This document shows positions 21,201 to 31,341 of a DNA stretch of 64,000 bases, one piece after another. Each line of letters opens with the position of its first letter. Position 1 is the first letter of the stretch. The notes under the pieces were generated by a model. It was not told the origin of the DNA. It did no database searches and saw only the letters and a list, made by a program, of their open reading frames with translations. The position numbers were made by a program, and so were the translations under genes. The DNA lies in NCBI GenBank assembly GCA_025618425.1, contig CM046846.1, positions 26,187,063-26,251,062 on the forward strand, read 5' to 3'. The stretch is from Heliocidaris tuberculata. Lineage: Eukaryota; Echinodermata; Echinoidea; Camarodonta; Echinometridae.

Positions 21201-22229
21201 CTCCCAGAAAGGCAGCGAGAGGAGTACATGGAGTACTGCCGACAGAGCGTCAACGCCCAAAGGGAAGAATATTCCCGTAGAGTGAAAACCCTTTGGGATA
21301 ACCGGGAAGCCAAACGTAAAGATCGGAAGCAAATTGCACTAGAGCGCGAGGAGAAAAATAAGGTAAGGACTGAAAAAGTGTATGCTAATGTAAGGAGCAA
21401 GTGCGGAGCAATCTGGCTTACCGAGACGGAAGTAGAATCTAAGTTACAGGATGTTAGTGAAAAAGAAGGCACCGAAATGCTTAAGGCTCAGCTGCAGGCT
21501 AGGAAACATGTGTTTGGGGAGAAGAACATAGAGGGCAATCTAAACATCAGTGTTAAAGGTAGGAAGAAAAACATGTTAGAACTCAAACAATCTCTCATCG
21601 CTATCATTCGGACAGCAGCAGAGAGGGCATTAGACGTAGAAGATAGGGACGATGTTAACTATAATAGCATGTGTGCATCTTCCGACAAAGTTGAGGAATT
21701 CCGTAGGAAAACGCGTGAAAAAATGACTAAAGAAAGGGCACGGACAGGTACTAGTCAGGGTGCGAAAGGTGCGCGAGAGGCGTATGATAACTTGGTAGGG
21801 AAGATAGTAGATCATCTCACGTGTAACGAAGATGGTACTGAGGAGGGGTGGTACCGAGCCATTGTAATAGGCAGATCGAAACGAGGCCTTAGGCTAAGTT
21901 ACGATAGCAATCCAGAAACAATGTATCCTTTCACTAAACAACAAGTCCTTGAAGATTTAGAGAATGGAGAAATGAAGGTCGTAGAATTAGAGATTACCGA
22001 TGTTGTAGGCATGCATATAATGCATCAGTTTGAGGTGGGGAATGAAAATGTATGGTACAGAGGATACATATCCGCTGCAACCGGGGAAAATGAATGCCTC
22101 GTCGAGTACGAATCTCTAGATGACGAAACCGACGACGAGAGTAATTACGTAGATAATACGTGGGTGGGGCCAATTTTGGAGGATTACAACAACAATGACG
22201 TAAGATTTGTTAGACCTAAGACCAAGTAG
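18279..22229 (+). CDS. large coiled-coil / DDE transposase-like / Tudor-like protein
   Basis: Uninterrupted 1,316-codon frame; the likely start is residue 42 (MMSKTGEGSS, ATG 18402). Order: an N-terminal helical region; coiled coils at about 205-270 and 330-445 separated by Ser/Thr-rich linkers (STSSTSSSS, SSSTSTMS, SSSSTSRS); basic nuclear-signal-like patches (RRKRQIRYRKG, AKKRSF). A core of about 525-975 looks like an RNase H-fold transposase: ASDGTSKFGHHY (Asp541), MSDRHIVQKKF (Asp618), FFCGLHYLV (C664-x2-H667, a C(2)H motif) and TNVGVERDFGMLDRL (Glu936). The long Asp618-Glu936 gap and ERDFG resemble hAT-type transposases. A basic coiled coil spans about 990-1050. Two Tudor-like modules (GKIVDH...WYRAIVI...L.YDSN at about 1171-1235; VVGMHIMHQF...WYRGYI...VEYES at about 1242-1316) end the protein. 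No frameshift or stop is present. It could be an autonomous transposon gene or a domesticated one; family name not certain. Confidence 0.72.
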   Translation: MHLDVKSICREGESAGLSYNTEYQKQVFIIHVNRYSLDYICMMSKTGEGSSVRIGPYCEELNISSSVVEMALSGAELVEWTKLDRTFLISGVVAELDKWCKSKQGKAYSQKEIPKLLVKLFDVGHVDTDAYAVIMRVKRVVTNILKIQKKIGKSSAENRERAEREVFTLTPSTSSTSSSSHEQMPLVEGRVPRDAPVAVGSFHSEHGELKQLRSERDRLRDSLEAAHLERDNKTARLSSEIARTRTLQTLLKKSDDKRKALEKQIDELTSSSTSTMSASEEQAHRYSLAMTRSRTKLKLKEREVSLQLQQERTKHLEKEKESSSSTSRSMHEIVDSNLEELRKCREELQAAKKKVDNLKREVAQFETKHRKDLNLLQLRERQYKTIQSQLSAESRRKRQIRYRKGLSMKTKTKIFEEESKAEKKKTAEARKEVRELKRQLGELADEEGPQAKKRSFKNISTRAYDTNIRGVYQDLLTNYGVSAKNCEGVVRTVLENLTRVEVPDLPKRSTATSMYLEGRKMAQIQVAESLVKKKDMTLASDGTSKFGHHYASYDMFTEEGSSGLLIGMRETDDGTAETTLQTLKAIVHDVVDKHATTSETPNETVNNVFSNIKNTMSDRHIVQKKFNELLKDYRQTVLPSIIEGWDSMTHGERDQFSNMNNFFCGLHYLVGLADYAGKTLGAWESMIFGESKVGAAALGGVHTTSSESGTERLVRTVCKSVQDRACEKSGKPLQFRTFLKSKGISDVPLAPFKGNRFNILFHNGAGVAYLTEELRGFFDKHKDDNLLMKAVHADLGISQYIAGTRALGLIDKLVTGPLWRLLNEEGHIADMNDRYRVMLDCFSRWSVDSSEFMVGNDLMFKDIKVDVDDEIYQSLVRPNPELDSMTRQILELIFLTFCQVTEKMLADHLPSGKHVGMSEKKVEETASVPRTNVGVERDFGMLDRLMRLKPSARTLVYEGIMMNVRNRTSEWRKGLPERQREEYMEYCRQSVNAQREEYSRRVKTLWDNREAKRKDRKQIALEREEKNKVRTEKVYANVRSKCGAIWLTETEVESKLQDVSEKEGTEMLKAQLQARKHVFGEKNIEGNLNISVKGRKKNMLELKQSLIAIIRTAAERALDVEDRDDVNYNSMCASSDKVEEFRRKTREKMTKERARTGTSQGAKGAREAYDNLVGKIVDHLTCNEDGTEEGWYRAIVIGRSKRGLRLSYDSNPETMYPFTKQQVLEDLENGEMKVVELEITDVVGMHIMHQFEVGNENVWYRGYISAATGENECLVEYESLDDETDDESNYVDNTWVGPILEDYNNNDVRFVRPKTK

Positions 22230-22242
22230 AATAATCCAAAAA

Positions 22243-22340
22243 AGTAGGACAACGCGTGCTAATGACTATATAAAGAAAGGGCGCGGTCAGGTATAGTTAG
22301 AGTGTGAAAGGTATGAGAGTGGAGCATGATAGTTCATCTT
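22243..22340 (+). repeat. degenerate echo of the ORF segment 21703-21815
   Basis: Downstream of the stop, GTAGGACAACGCGTG, AATGACT, AAAGAAAGGGCGCGGTCAGG, GTGAAAGGT and ATGATAG...TCATCT follow the order of GTAGGAAAACGCGTG, AATGACT, AAAGAAAGGGCACGGACAGG, GCGAAAGGT and ATGATAA...TCATCT in the ORF. The two are about 540 bases apart. The echo carries stops and indels, so it is non-coding. It matches the linker just before the first Tudor-like module. Confidence 0.7.
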
Positions 22341-22603
22341 AAATTTGTAATTCGCATGTTGAAAACATGTCGAAAACCATCTTTTTTAATTTATAGCAAG
22401 CTAACGGCCTTCATTTTCTTCCACCGATTTCAAGTTGACTTATTACATGTAGTTAGCATTTTCTCGTAGGTTAAAAGCGGAAACCGTTCATTTTGTTTAT
22501 AGGCCATGTACAGTCCCCCCCCCCCCAAAAAAAAAGGGGGAAATCAAAATGTATTTATCTTGAAGTATTTTGTTTGAACTGTTGGTAAATATATCTTTTT
22601 GAA
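22341..22603. other. no gene seen; 3' flank of the large ORF
   Basis: AT-rich with poly-C at about 22516-22526 followed by poly-A and G. Terminal inverted repeats of the putative transposon were looked for here and not found. Confidence 0.4.
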
Positions 22604-22790
22604 GCATCGTGGTATGGTCCGTTCAATCGACTCTCAACCGAAAGTACGAAGGTTCGAATCCATGCCAGGTGCGTGTATACCTTTGACAAGGCATATTATT
22701 TACAGAATAGCCCTCTCCTCCCATGGTGCTAACGTAGCATGTATATAGGGACGGTATATTACATTGTAAAAAATGTTATGTTGAATGAAT
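22604..22790 (+). repeat. tRNA-derived SINE-like repeat
   Basis: Contains an A-box-like TGGTATGGTCC (about 22610) and a B box GGTTCGAATCC (22651-22661) about 40 bases apart, followed by CCTTTGACAAGGCAT, a tail typical of tRNA-derived SINEs in marine animals. It does not fold as a full tRNA cloverleaf by eye, so it is not called a tRNA gene. Confidence 0.6.
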
Positions 22791-23765
22791 TTAAATCGAA
22801 TATGTGAGATTTATCACTATTATATTATTGTAATTATTCTTATAGTTATATATTTTGGTACAAGCTTTTAAAATCGATATAGTATAGGCCCCTACGGTTA
22901 TATTCAAGCAATTAGTATAATCACACCAATCCAAAAAATGTAGGTCTTGCCTTGCCTATACTGCACATGGCCTTAACAATTATGATTGTTTCTGGATTGG
23001 CCTCTAAAAATGAGCTCGGTTTCTGTGCTTTGTTTCTGTATAGGCGGGCTTGTAAACTCTAAAGGTATATTAGCTAGAAAATTATTGGCGGAATTAGTCT
23101 TAGTTTTATTTAAGGAAGTGGAGGTTTGAAATGAATACTACTAATGATAATAATGATGGTAATAATAATAATGGATCATAATTGTACGGTGCTCATATTA
23201 TTATGTAAGTAGCAATATACATGTACCTTTACTTTACATTTCCACCCTTACTGAAATATATATATATTTCAATTACTTTTCTCTCTGCTTTCTGGTTGTG
23301 TTTATTATGTTTTTGTTCGCATGTCGACATGTTACGTGTATTATAATTCTTGTGGAGCCCTGAGTTAACCCATAGCAGTACAGTGTCTCCTTTTAGGGGT
23401 GATTTTGAATTATCTTTTGATTGATTTATTTAGACTAACAAAACTCTGAACTGCTCTGGGTTAAGCAAATTAATTCCAACTCAATGGAATCAGAATAGGG
23501 CCTAATCGAAATTAACATATAAATAATAATCCTCTCACCGTTCAAACTGTCAACAAAACTGATAAGAATCGGTGTGTCTGGCCCAGGACAGCCATTTTCA
23601 TTTATTTCCTTTGATATTTTCATTTGCCTTTACCGGGACCTAACTCCTCGCCCGGCCCTACGGGGCAAAAGGAGGGCTTGGGCAGGGCCATTGGGGCAGT
23701 TCCAATGTGCGCTCAACCAAGATATTTTTCATTTTACACGTGTTTTTGTGTATGAGCCTGATCAC
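22791..23765. other. no gene seen; AT-rich intron sequence
   Basis: Includes short (AT)n and AAT repeats (23150-23175, 23258-23268). No coding feature is recognised. Confidence 0.45.
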
Positions 23766-23990
23766 CGACAGACATTTTGACAAATTTTGCAAGTTTAAGG
23801 CCTTAAAGGCCTGTAGAAATTAAGTATTAATCAAAGGGAGTTATTTAATGTTTTATTTGTGAAGGGCATTACTGAAGGAGTTGAAATTTGACAAAATTTG
23901 GTTGCCATGGTGGCCTACTAAAATTACAATTCATGAAATATTCATTGTCACGGACGGACAAAATGCCTACTCTTGACCGATCTGGCTCGT
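23766..23990 (+). repeat. dispersed repeat family R1, copy 1
   Basis: Shares with 31112-31341, in the same orientation, the ordered words GACAAATTTTG, AAGGCCTGTAGAAA, CACTGAAGGAGTTGAAATTTG (here TACTGAAGG...), TGCCTACTAAAATT-like sequence and GGACAAAATGCCTACTCTTG. Both contain CACGGACGGACA near an end. Likely a non-autonomous element; boundaries are not resolved. Confidence 0.75.
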
Positions 23991-24401
23991 ATATATAGAA
24001 CAGGTGTTTAACTCTCCTCTATCTCTCTCTCTCTTTCCATCTCATTTGCTCTTTCCATCTCATCAGCTCTTTCCATCTCATTTACTCTTTCCATCTCACG
24101 TAGTTCTGTAATGTATATTTGGGAAAAGGGTTATGCATTCTCACTGAAGACGTACGAGCATAATATGTTTTTTGTGCAATGAGAGCAATGTGAGAGGCTA
24201 GTATTCGCATTCTTCATCAGCGACCAGGAAGCGAAATTCATGTTAACATTTAAAATCCGTTTCTGAAGGAGAAGTACACACGAAGTTCACGTCTGCTCCT
24301 GGTCGAACGAATTTCAAAACAAAGCAATGAACTCACTAATATTGCTTGAATAGGCTTCCCTGAGTAAGCAATAGGCCTACATAGCATTGTTATTATTATT
24401 A

Positions 24402-24436
<35 letters not shown>

Positions 24437-25341
24437 TAGTAGTAGAATATAGTAGCAGTATATAGTATTAGTCACGCCTAGTAGTAATAGGATTGTTCTT
24501 ATTGCTATCAACGTCGATCATCACCATCATCAGTATTATTGACGTAAACATAAGTTGAAACTTTCGGCATTACTCCCTATTATCTTAATACAATAGACCA
24601 AAAAGTGTTGCACCTTAATTACGTACTTGTACATCAGAAAGTATCACAGTCAGTAAAATGGAGGACTTGAGGAGGTTGGTTCTCCTCAAAAACATAGAAG
24701 CTCCTGTTGGAGTAGCCCTTACGGCAGACTATTTTCAATATGCACTGATCAGGCACTTAGCCCTTACAAACGAGATTATCATATCAAGTGATTTCTATTA
24801 CGGAGTTTATTTTATTTTCTTTTTTTATGACGAACATTTCTTCAGAATGGAGACATCAATGCTTATTGAAGAGTCCTTCCGACCTTGGATTACACCAGTT
24901 CAGTTTCTGCACATTTAGGTGGGTATACAGTATATACTTTTGCCCCAGGGCCTGATGTAACAGTGAGGAAAAAAAAGAAAGAAAGAAAAAGCTTAATAAA
25001 AGTAGTAGGCCTAATGAATTTTTAAAAAAATAACAAAAATAGCAGGAAGGAAAACGACCCCCATTTTAATTTTTAACGAATTCAATCACTATTTCTTTTC
25101 AGGAAATTCATCTCGAATGACTGCTAAATTAGGGTTTAATGCATCGAGGCCACCCCCCCCCTGGCCCAGGTAACTGAATACTCATATTATTTTTTTGGCA
25201 ATTTGGAGCCTCTTAGTCCTAACCCATTCTTCATTTTATCTGCCTACTACCACCTACCCCCATTTCGTATGCAGGCCTACTGGTGAATCAGTCATTTTAC
25301 TAAGTCCTTTTTTCTTTCTTTCTTTTGATTTCAATCGACAT
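23991..25341. other. no gene seen; simple repeats
   Basis: Contains four tandem copies of TCTTTCCATCTCATTTGC-like 18-20-mers (about 24033-24099), an (AGT)n run at 24402-24440 and GA/AAAG-rich sequence near 24963. The 86-codon frame at 24658-24918 shows no recognisable domain and is not called. Confidence 0.5.
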
Positions 25342-25430
25342 ACAGGACTTAAACCGATCAACAGACATGTATGAACAGGACTTAAACCGATCGACATACA
25401 TGTATGAACAGGACTTAAACCGATTAACAA
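25342..25430. repeat. 33-bp tandem repeat, ~2.7 copies
   Basis: The unit ACAGGACTTAAACCGATC-AACAGACATGTATGA repeats at 25342, 25375 and 25408 with few changes. Period 33 is a multiple of three, so the open frame reads DLNRST-MYEQ three times; this is expected from any such repeat and does not show coding. Confidence 0.85.
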
Positions 25431-27154
25431 CCAACTGGAACATGCGCTTCTATTCCTCAACATTTGTATTTCGTGCAGTGCACGGTCGATCATTGAACGC
25501 AGTTCAATGCTACAACCATAGCTACACAACTTACTTCTCTCTCTCTCTCTCTCCGCGTCGGCACGTACGTGCACTACAGTCACACAGCTTTCAATGCATG
25601 ATGCCCCATGCGTGCCATGACACGTTTTTTCCCCCCTTTTCAGCATTTCATTGATAAAAAAACAGACTATTATCCAGACCTGTTTACTAGAATATTCTTT
25701 TCAAACACTTCTCATACTCATAGGGTTAGTGTAGCACTCTGAGGACAAGTTTGACGCCGTCTGTAGCGATATGAGGAATAGGGTCTTAATGTGTGAGACT
25801 AGCTTCGTGACGGACCTGCGTATCCTTGGACGAAGCTCATTAATATTCATATTTCCGTACTATTTTTGTCCGATAATGATCTTTATTCATGAGTTACGGA
25901 CCCGGTCGGAACCAAAAAATGACGTCATATTTCACAGTTTTTCCCTCTATTTTTGACATGGCTTTAGCTATGGGGCTCAAACCAAAGTACGGTGGACTTA
26001 AAAATCATCTTCTATCTATACCTGCATGTCAATAAAGTAAAAGTCTGAAATAAAAAAGATATCCTTTGTTTTCTTTATATTTTCAAGTCTATAGGGTTAT
26101 CTTACATTGACATCTCATGCATTATTCACTATCAAAAGTTCGTTGGCTGAAGCTAGACACCTTATTTTTTGAGCCTACTTGTTGCCAGTTAGAAGATTTT
26201 TAGTGATCAAATTTGCAGCGCCCTCTAGAATTTTTGGCTCGTTACGCATAGACGATGTGTGTGCGTTTTCCGTTAGCTGCTACGAAAATTATTGGATTCG
26301 AATTCGCTGAAATCTGCAACACCGTAACTCAAACGAGTAAGTTCTGTTAAAGATCGTCATTAAAGGTATGTTTTTGAGTGTGTCATTGTCTTTGTTTCAT
26401 CGATTACTTAAGTGAATAGTTTTTAAAAAAGGATTTTGCAGTCCCCAACAATTTGCCAATAATTTGTCAGGGCGACGACGAGCACGTAAAGCGAAGCGTA
26501 GCGACGCACACTCAGCGTATTGGCGTCCCTACGTGTAGATTCTGACATAAAAAAAAGTTTTTTTCAGATGAGGGAGTGCAGCAGCCGCCCTCAAAACGGG
26601 GGGGGGGGGGGTCTAAGGAACTGACTAGAAGCGAAAAACATAGGGTCTTTGGAACGGTGGATCTATACACACCAGAGCGAAAAAACATGGGCTAAGGAAC
26701 TACGGCACTTAATGTGGGGATTCTGTAGTGCATACATAGACAATATGCAATTGCGCACGCAAGTGAATGGACGTACAGTACATACGTGAGAGCTAGGGAA
26801 CGGGGGACGCCAGGGGAAACGGAGAGAGATGAGCGCATATTGTTCCAGCCGGGTATCTTGAGAACGCGTGAGAAGAGTGAGAATGGCACTTTGTGGAAAT
26901 TCGGGTATCTTGAGATCGGCCGTTGTAAACTAAAATTGGACTTCACGTTGGACTGTGTTTATTGAACACAACTTTTTTCGTTGTAAGAGATCATCAAACT
27001 TTATATACCGTATCAATGAATGATGGAGATTATTTGTTTCACTTTCTTTACATTTAACAGTACTAGACCATCTCGTACATAGATTCCATAGATCTACTTT
27101 CTTCTTTACTTTACCTGTAAGTTAAACGTGTTTTTTCCGCTCATACATAGAGTC
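25431..27154. other. no gene seen; intron sequence
   Basis: Includes (CT)n at 25536-25553, a CG-rich GCGAAGCGTAGCGACGC segment (about 26491) and a 14-base poly-G at 26598-26611. No gene is recognised. Confidence 0.45.
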
Positions 27155-27296
27155 CAGGGGAGCGTTTCATGAAAGGATTTGTCGGATATTTTTTCCGACA
27201 AGTGTTATAAGCTACTGAAATCCTTGCATCTGATTGGCTGAGACCAAATTTGTCAGTAAAAATCACCGACAAAATGCTTGATGAAACGCTCCCCTG
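27155..27296 (+). mobile_element. 142-bp MITE family M2, copy 1
   Basis: Perfect 16-bp terminal inverted repeats CAGGGGAGCGTTTCAT...ATGAAACGCTCCCCTG. The interior has CTTGCATCTGATTGGCTGAG, identical to the copy at 35769-35910, which is also 142 bp and in the same orientation. CAGGGG termini resemble hAT MITEs, but I could not find a convincing target duplication. Confidence 0.88.
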
Positions 27297-27508
27297 ATTT
27301 AGCATTTATACTGATCACACTTTTGACTGTGATCAGTAGTTGTACCAGTTAGAAATTGAGTAGAGAGCTGTGTCAGAAGAGGCCCAGGTACTGAAACAGG
27401 CCAATGTGAACAGAGTTGTCCCGATCAAAGTTATTTCATTTCTTTACAGTCAGATCATTCTTTAATTTGTTAGTTTGATAGTAGGATTGGGCAGGTGTTG
27501 TTGTTTAA

Positions 27509-27693
27509 AGGGAAAGTCCATCCTGGTATTACCTACAGAAGAAAAATAGTTAAAGTTTGAGCAAAATCCGATAAGAAATTTATAAGAAGTTATGAATTTT
27601 TGAAGTTATTTTTTGCTCAAACTTTCATTGATCTGTTTCTTTGATTTTTCTGCTTCTTTTAAAATCAACTTGTAATCAGGGTGGATTTTCCCT
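27509..27693. mobile_element. TTAA MITE family M1, copy 1
   Basis: The ends AGGGAAAGTCCATCCTG and CAGGGTGGATTTTCCCT are inverted repeats flanked by TTAA (27505-27508, 27694-27697). Shared interior words TTTGAGCAAAATCCGATAAG and ATCTGTTTCTTTGAT link it to the copy at 50445-50967. Confidence 0.88.
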
Positions 27694-28096
27694 TTAACAA
27701 AAGTAAGCTGTTATGTTTGCAGTTGAATTTCACAAAATGTATGCATCAAGTTGCAATAAATTTGTTACTATTTGCCATTTAGAATATTGTCAGCATACCT
27801 TTTGGGCTTTTGAATGATTCATGAAATCTTGAGGAACAGAGTGCTTGATTTGAAAGTTATCTGTCCTAATATCCACCCTGTCCAGGCAAGCAACATGTGG
27901 GAACATACTTAATGTACAAAGTCTTGTACATGTAAATGGAGCTTCAAATACAGTGCACATTTCCATGTACATGCATACATAAAAAAAACATCACAAGTCA
28001 ATAATGAGCAAGTTTGCAAGGATGAGGATAAGGGCCTGCAAGACTCCATAAATCATCTCCGTAACATAGATGAGTAGTAAACAAATGGCAGGTTGA

Positions 28097-28680
28097 AGGG
28101 AAATCCAACCTTAATAGCAAGTTGCTTTGAAAGAAAGAGGAAAAATCAGAGAAGCAGACTGGTGAAAGTTTGAACGAAATCGGACAAGCAATAAGAAAGT
28201 TATGAATTTTTGAAAGTTGTAATCACTATACATATGGGAATTTCAAATTGGCCGAATAGGTAATGCCCCTGTGATGTAGCTGTGGACAACTACCCCATTC
28301 GCTCCAACACACAAAATGACTAAAATGCCACTTTTTTCAAAATGTAATACTCAGTAGGATCTTTTTCTTTCATGAGGACTTATAACAATCTGCTATATCC
28401 AGTATATTTTGAGTACTGCCCTGAGGATAAAGGCACCTCGAAGAAAACCGCAAATTAATGATATTTTTGTGTACGACAAATGGGAGAGTTGTCCACAAAA
28501 ATGTCACAATTACCTCACCAAAGTGCCAATTTGAGATTCGCATAGACGTAGTGATCTCATTTTTCAAACATCCATAATTTTCTTAGTCCTTGTCCGATTT
28601 CTTTCAAACTTTCACCATCCGGTTTTTCTTATTTTTCTGCTTTCATACAAATCATCTTATTACCAAGGTTGGATTGCCCT
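28097..28680. mobile_element. TTAA MITE family M1b, long copy
   Basis: The left end AGGGAAATCCAACCTTAATA and right end TACCAAGGTTGGATTGCCCT are inverted repeats, flanked by TTGA (28093-28096, a decayed TTAA) on the left and TTAA on the right. Internal AAAGTTTGAACGAAATCGGA and TTTCTTTCAAACTTTCACC recur in the 61435-61705 copy, which is shorter. Confidence 0.85.
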
Positions 28681-28684
28681 TTAA

Positions 28685-29317
28685 CACGATGCAGATAACT
28701 GAGATAATATTATGTACAGCATCATGCAGACCTACTAAGTATCACGCCTCTGAGCCCTTCTCACTCTCACATGTACAACAAACGTCTCATGTCAAGGAAG
28801 ATTTTCAGAAGAGAAAAATGCTTTGGGAAATTTCTTTTTGCTTGTATGTATGCATTTAAGCCAAAACTAGCATGGCTAAGCTTATTTCACAATAAAATGT
28901 CCAGAAATGAGATTGCACCAGAGCGCATGTAGATGTAGAACCTCAGAGCATCCAGAACACAGGCCCTGGACCCTAGCCAAAAGGGACTTTGCACTTCTTT
29001 TCATGCTCATGATATGCGAAGCACACATCAGTAGTCATTGACTTGGTCTCGTGGCTAATGCCTAGCCAGAACTTTTTTTTCCTGCTCATGCACTTTAGTT
29101 ATTTTAATCTAGACCATGTACCCTGGATGGATGGCTCTTGGCATGTCTCAACTCTAGCTAATAGAAGGAAAAGGCCTTCATCCAAATTAGCAGAAGGTTT
29201 TTTTTTTTCAAGTATTATATAGTGATATTTAATTAGCTTCTTAGGGTTAAAAAGAATGAGAGGGCTCAAAAATTATGTTTTACCTGTACCAGAATTTATC
29301 TTCTCTGGACCACAATG
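28685..29317. other. no gene seen; intron sequence
   Basis: Nothing recognisable on either strand. Confidence 0.45.
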
Positions 29318-29690
29318 GACCACATTTTGTGGTTTGGCTCAATAACTTTTGATTCAGAGCCCTGAAAAATATACCAGATACATAAGTAGGAAGAGCAAAA
29401 GTTTCTGCAAACACTATGTCCATTTTTGGTACATGACCATACTGCGTTTGATCCCTGGAATTTCAAAAAGGAGAATAAGCTTTAACCCTTTCGAGACAAC
29501 TGACCACATTTTGTGGTTTGGCTCAATAACTTTTGATTCAGAGCCGTGAAAAATATACCAGATACATGAGTAGAAAGAGCAAAAATTTCTACACACACTA
29601 TGTCCATTTTTGTTACATGACCATATTGCATTTGATCCCAGGAATATTAAAAAGGAGAATAAGCTTTAAAATCCTTAAATTGGCAACACA
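29318..29690. repeat. two tandem copies of a 184-bp unit
   Basis: Both copies begin GACCACATTTTGTGGTTTGG (29318 and 29502) and run through GAGAATAAGCTTTAA. Divergence is roughly a tenth of positions. TTTCGAGACAACT precedes copy 2, and an AAATTGGCAAC word follows and recurs at 29700-29900 and 33640-33820. Confidence 0.88.
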
Positions 29691-31111
29691 TTGAGAGGTT
29701 CAAAATCATTGTTTTTTATCGAAATTGGCAACTTTTTCAACTTTTCATCATTTCTTTTAACCATGTACATGTAAATGTATACTGTTTTCAAAGACATTAC
29801 CCCTTATTACAATCTTGTAGACTAAAAGAAAAATATTATTGTTGCCAATTTGAAGAACAAAATTTGATCAGTTTAGCCCTTAAATAATTCTTGTCCTGAA
29901 AGGGTTAAATGTACTTTAATTAAAGGCCCCCCCCCCCTTATTATCCCCTGCCAATCTGATTGGCATGTGGCAATGAGGTGCTGCCTTACAGGTAGCACAG
30001 GTACAGGTATATGTTATGGGTTTGGCATTCCTGGGAAGAAAGCGTTATTATAATCTGATTTTGACATCTTCTGTGTTTCAGGTAATGATAATAATGAAAT
30101 CATGAATTCATGACTTTTTGTGATTGAACTTTGAGATAATTACAAATGTGAGATGATCGAGATAGGTCTATCATTTTTTGAGCTACAATATTTTCATAAT
30201 TATTGCTTGACTTGCTGACTAGTTTCAGTTGACGATAAAGTCTATTTCCACTGCAACTCACTGCTGTAATGTCAGTCCAACCTGCACAAACCTCTTTTCT
30301 TTGCCTTTTCTTTGTTGAATCTTTTACAGAACATACCTGTAAGATACTTTAAAAAAACCCAAACATTTAGGACTTCAATATTGACCCAGTTTCAATTGAG
30401 GCTACATGTATTTTTATGGATAAAACATGCGTAAGAATCTTTAAAAAGGAGGAAATGTGTATTAAATGATGTTATCTGTACTTGTTTTACATTGTGATTT
30501 GCCTAATTAATAAATCAGTTTCAGAATGCTTTAAAATATATTTTACAGCTTTTGGTTTTATGACTCTCTCTTATGTCCTCAATTCAACCTTTGAGTGTGA
30601 TGATGAAATGCAGGTATATTTCTGCTTTAAAAGTGCTCAGTAGTTCCTTTAAAAAGGTTGCTTTCATTGCAGTCAGTGAAGAATATCAAAATTCCATTCA
30701 TAGGCTCCACAAAAGGACCAGAAAAATTCCCGAACTGTCAGTGATAGTTGATTTAAAAAAAAGCAGATTTGCCTGTGATATTTGTGCATTGAACTTGTAC
30801 TTTTGTTGCCTTAATAATTCCGCAGCTTGTAAATGTGGACGTGTACATGTTCATGTGAAGTTAATGAAAATAATCCAGCTTAATCCTAAATGATCTAGTT
30901 TTGATAGCTCCATAAAGTAAACATGTAAGTCTCTATTCCATATGCTGTACATGTGCATGTGGTTTTGATTATACAGTGAATGTTGATCACAAATTCACAG
31001 TGATCATGTTTTTTGCAATAGGGCACAAGTTATAAAACATTTGAAATGTACACTTACAAGCTATAGATAACAAAGCTAGAAATCAAATTCACATTGTAAT
31101 GATGATGAGTC
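29691..31111. other. no gene seen; intron sequence
   Basis: AT-rich with a poly-C run near 29928. The 106-codon frame at 30573-30893 has no domain, no matching splice context and no repeat explanation; not called. Confidence 0.45.
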
Positions 31112-31341
31112 ACGGACGGACATTTGACAAATTTTGAAGTTTGAAGGCCTGTAGAAAGTTTGAAGGCCTGTAGAGAAGAAATATTTAATTGAAGAGTTTT
31201 TTTATGATTCATAGTGAAGGGAATCACTGAAGGAGTTGAAATTTGATAAAATTTTGTTGCTATGGTTGCCTACTAAAATTGTAATCCGTAAAATATCCCA
31301 TGTCACGAAGGGACAAAATGCCTACTCTTAACCGAACAGGC
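31112..31341 (+). repeat. dispersed repeat family R1, copy 2
   Basis: Counterpart of 23766-23990. Contains CACGGACGGACATTTGACAA at the left, an internal short duplication of AAGTTTGAAGGCCTGTAGA, and GGACAAAATGCCTACTCTTA at the right. Confidence 0.75.

Noticed and set aside
22604..22680. Functional tRNA gene
   Set aside because: A and B boxes are present, but acceptor and anticodon stems do not pair convincingly and a SINE-like tail follows.
24658..24918. 86-codon frame starting MEDLRRLVLL
   Set aside because: No motif, no splice partners, and AT-rich composition like the surrounding intron; could be chance.
25342..25654. 109-codon frame with DLNRST repeats
   Set aside because: A 33-bp tandem repeat necessarily repeats in any open frame; the downstream part includes (CT)n.
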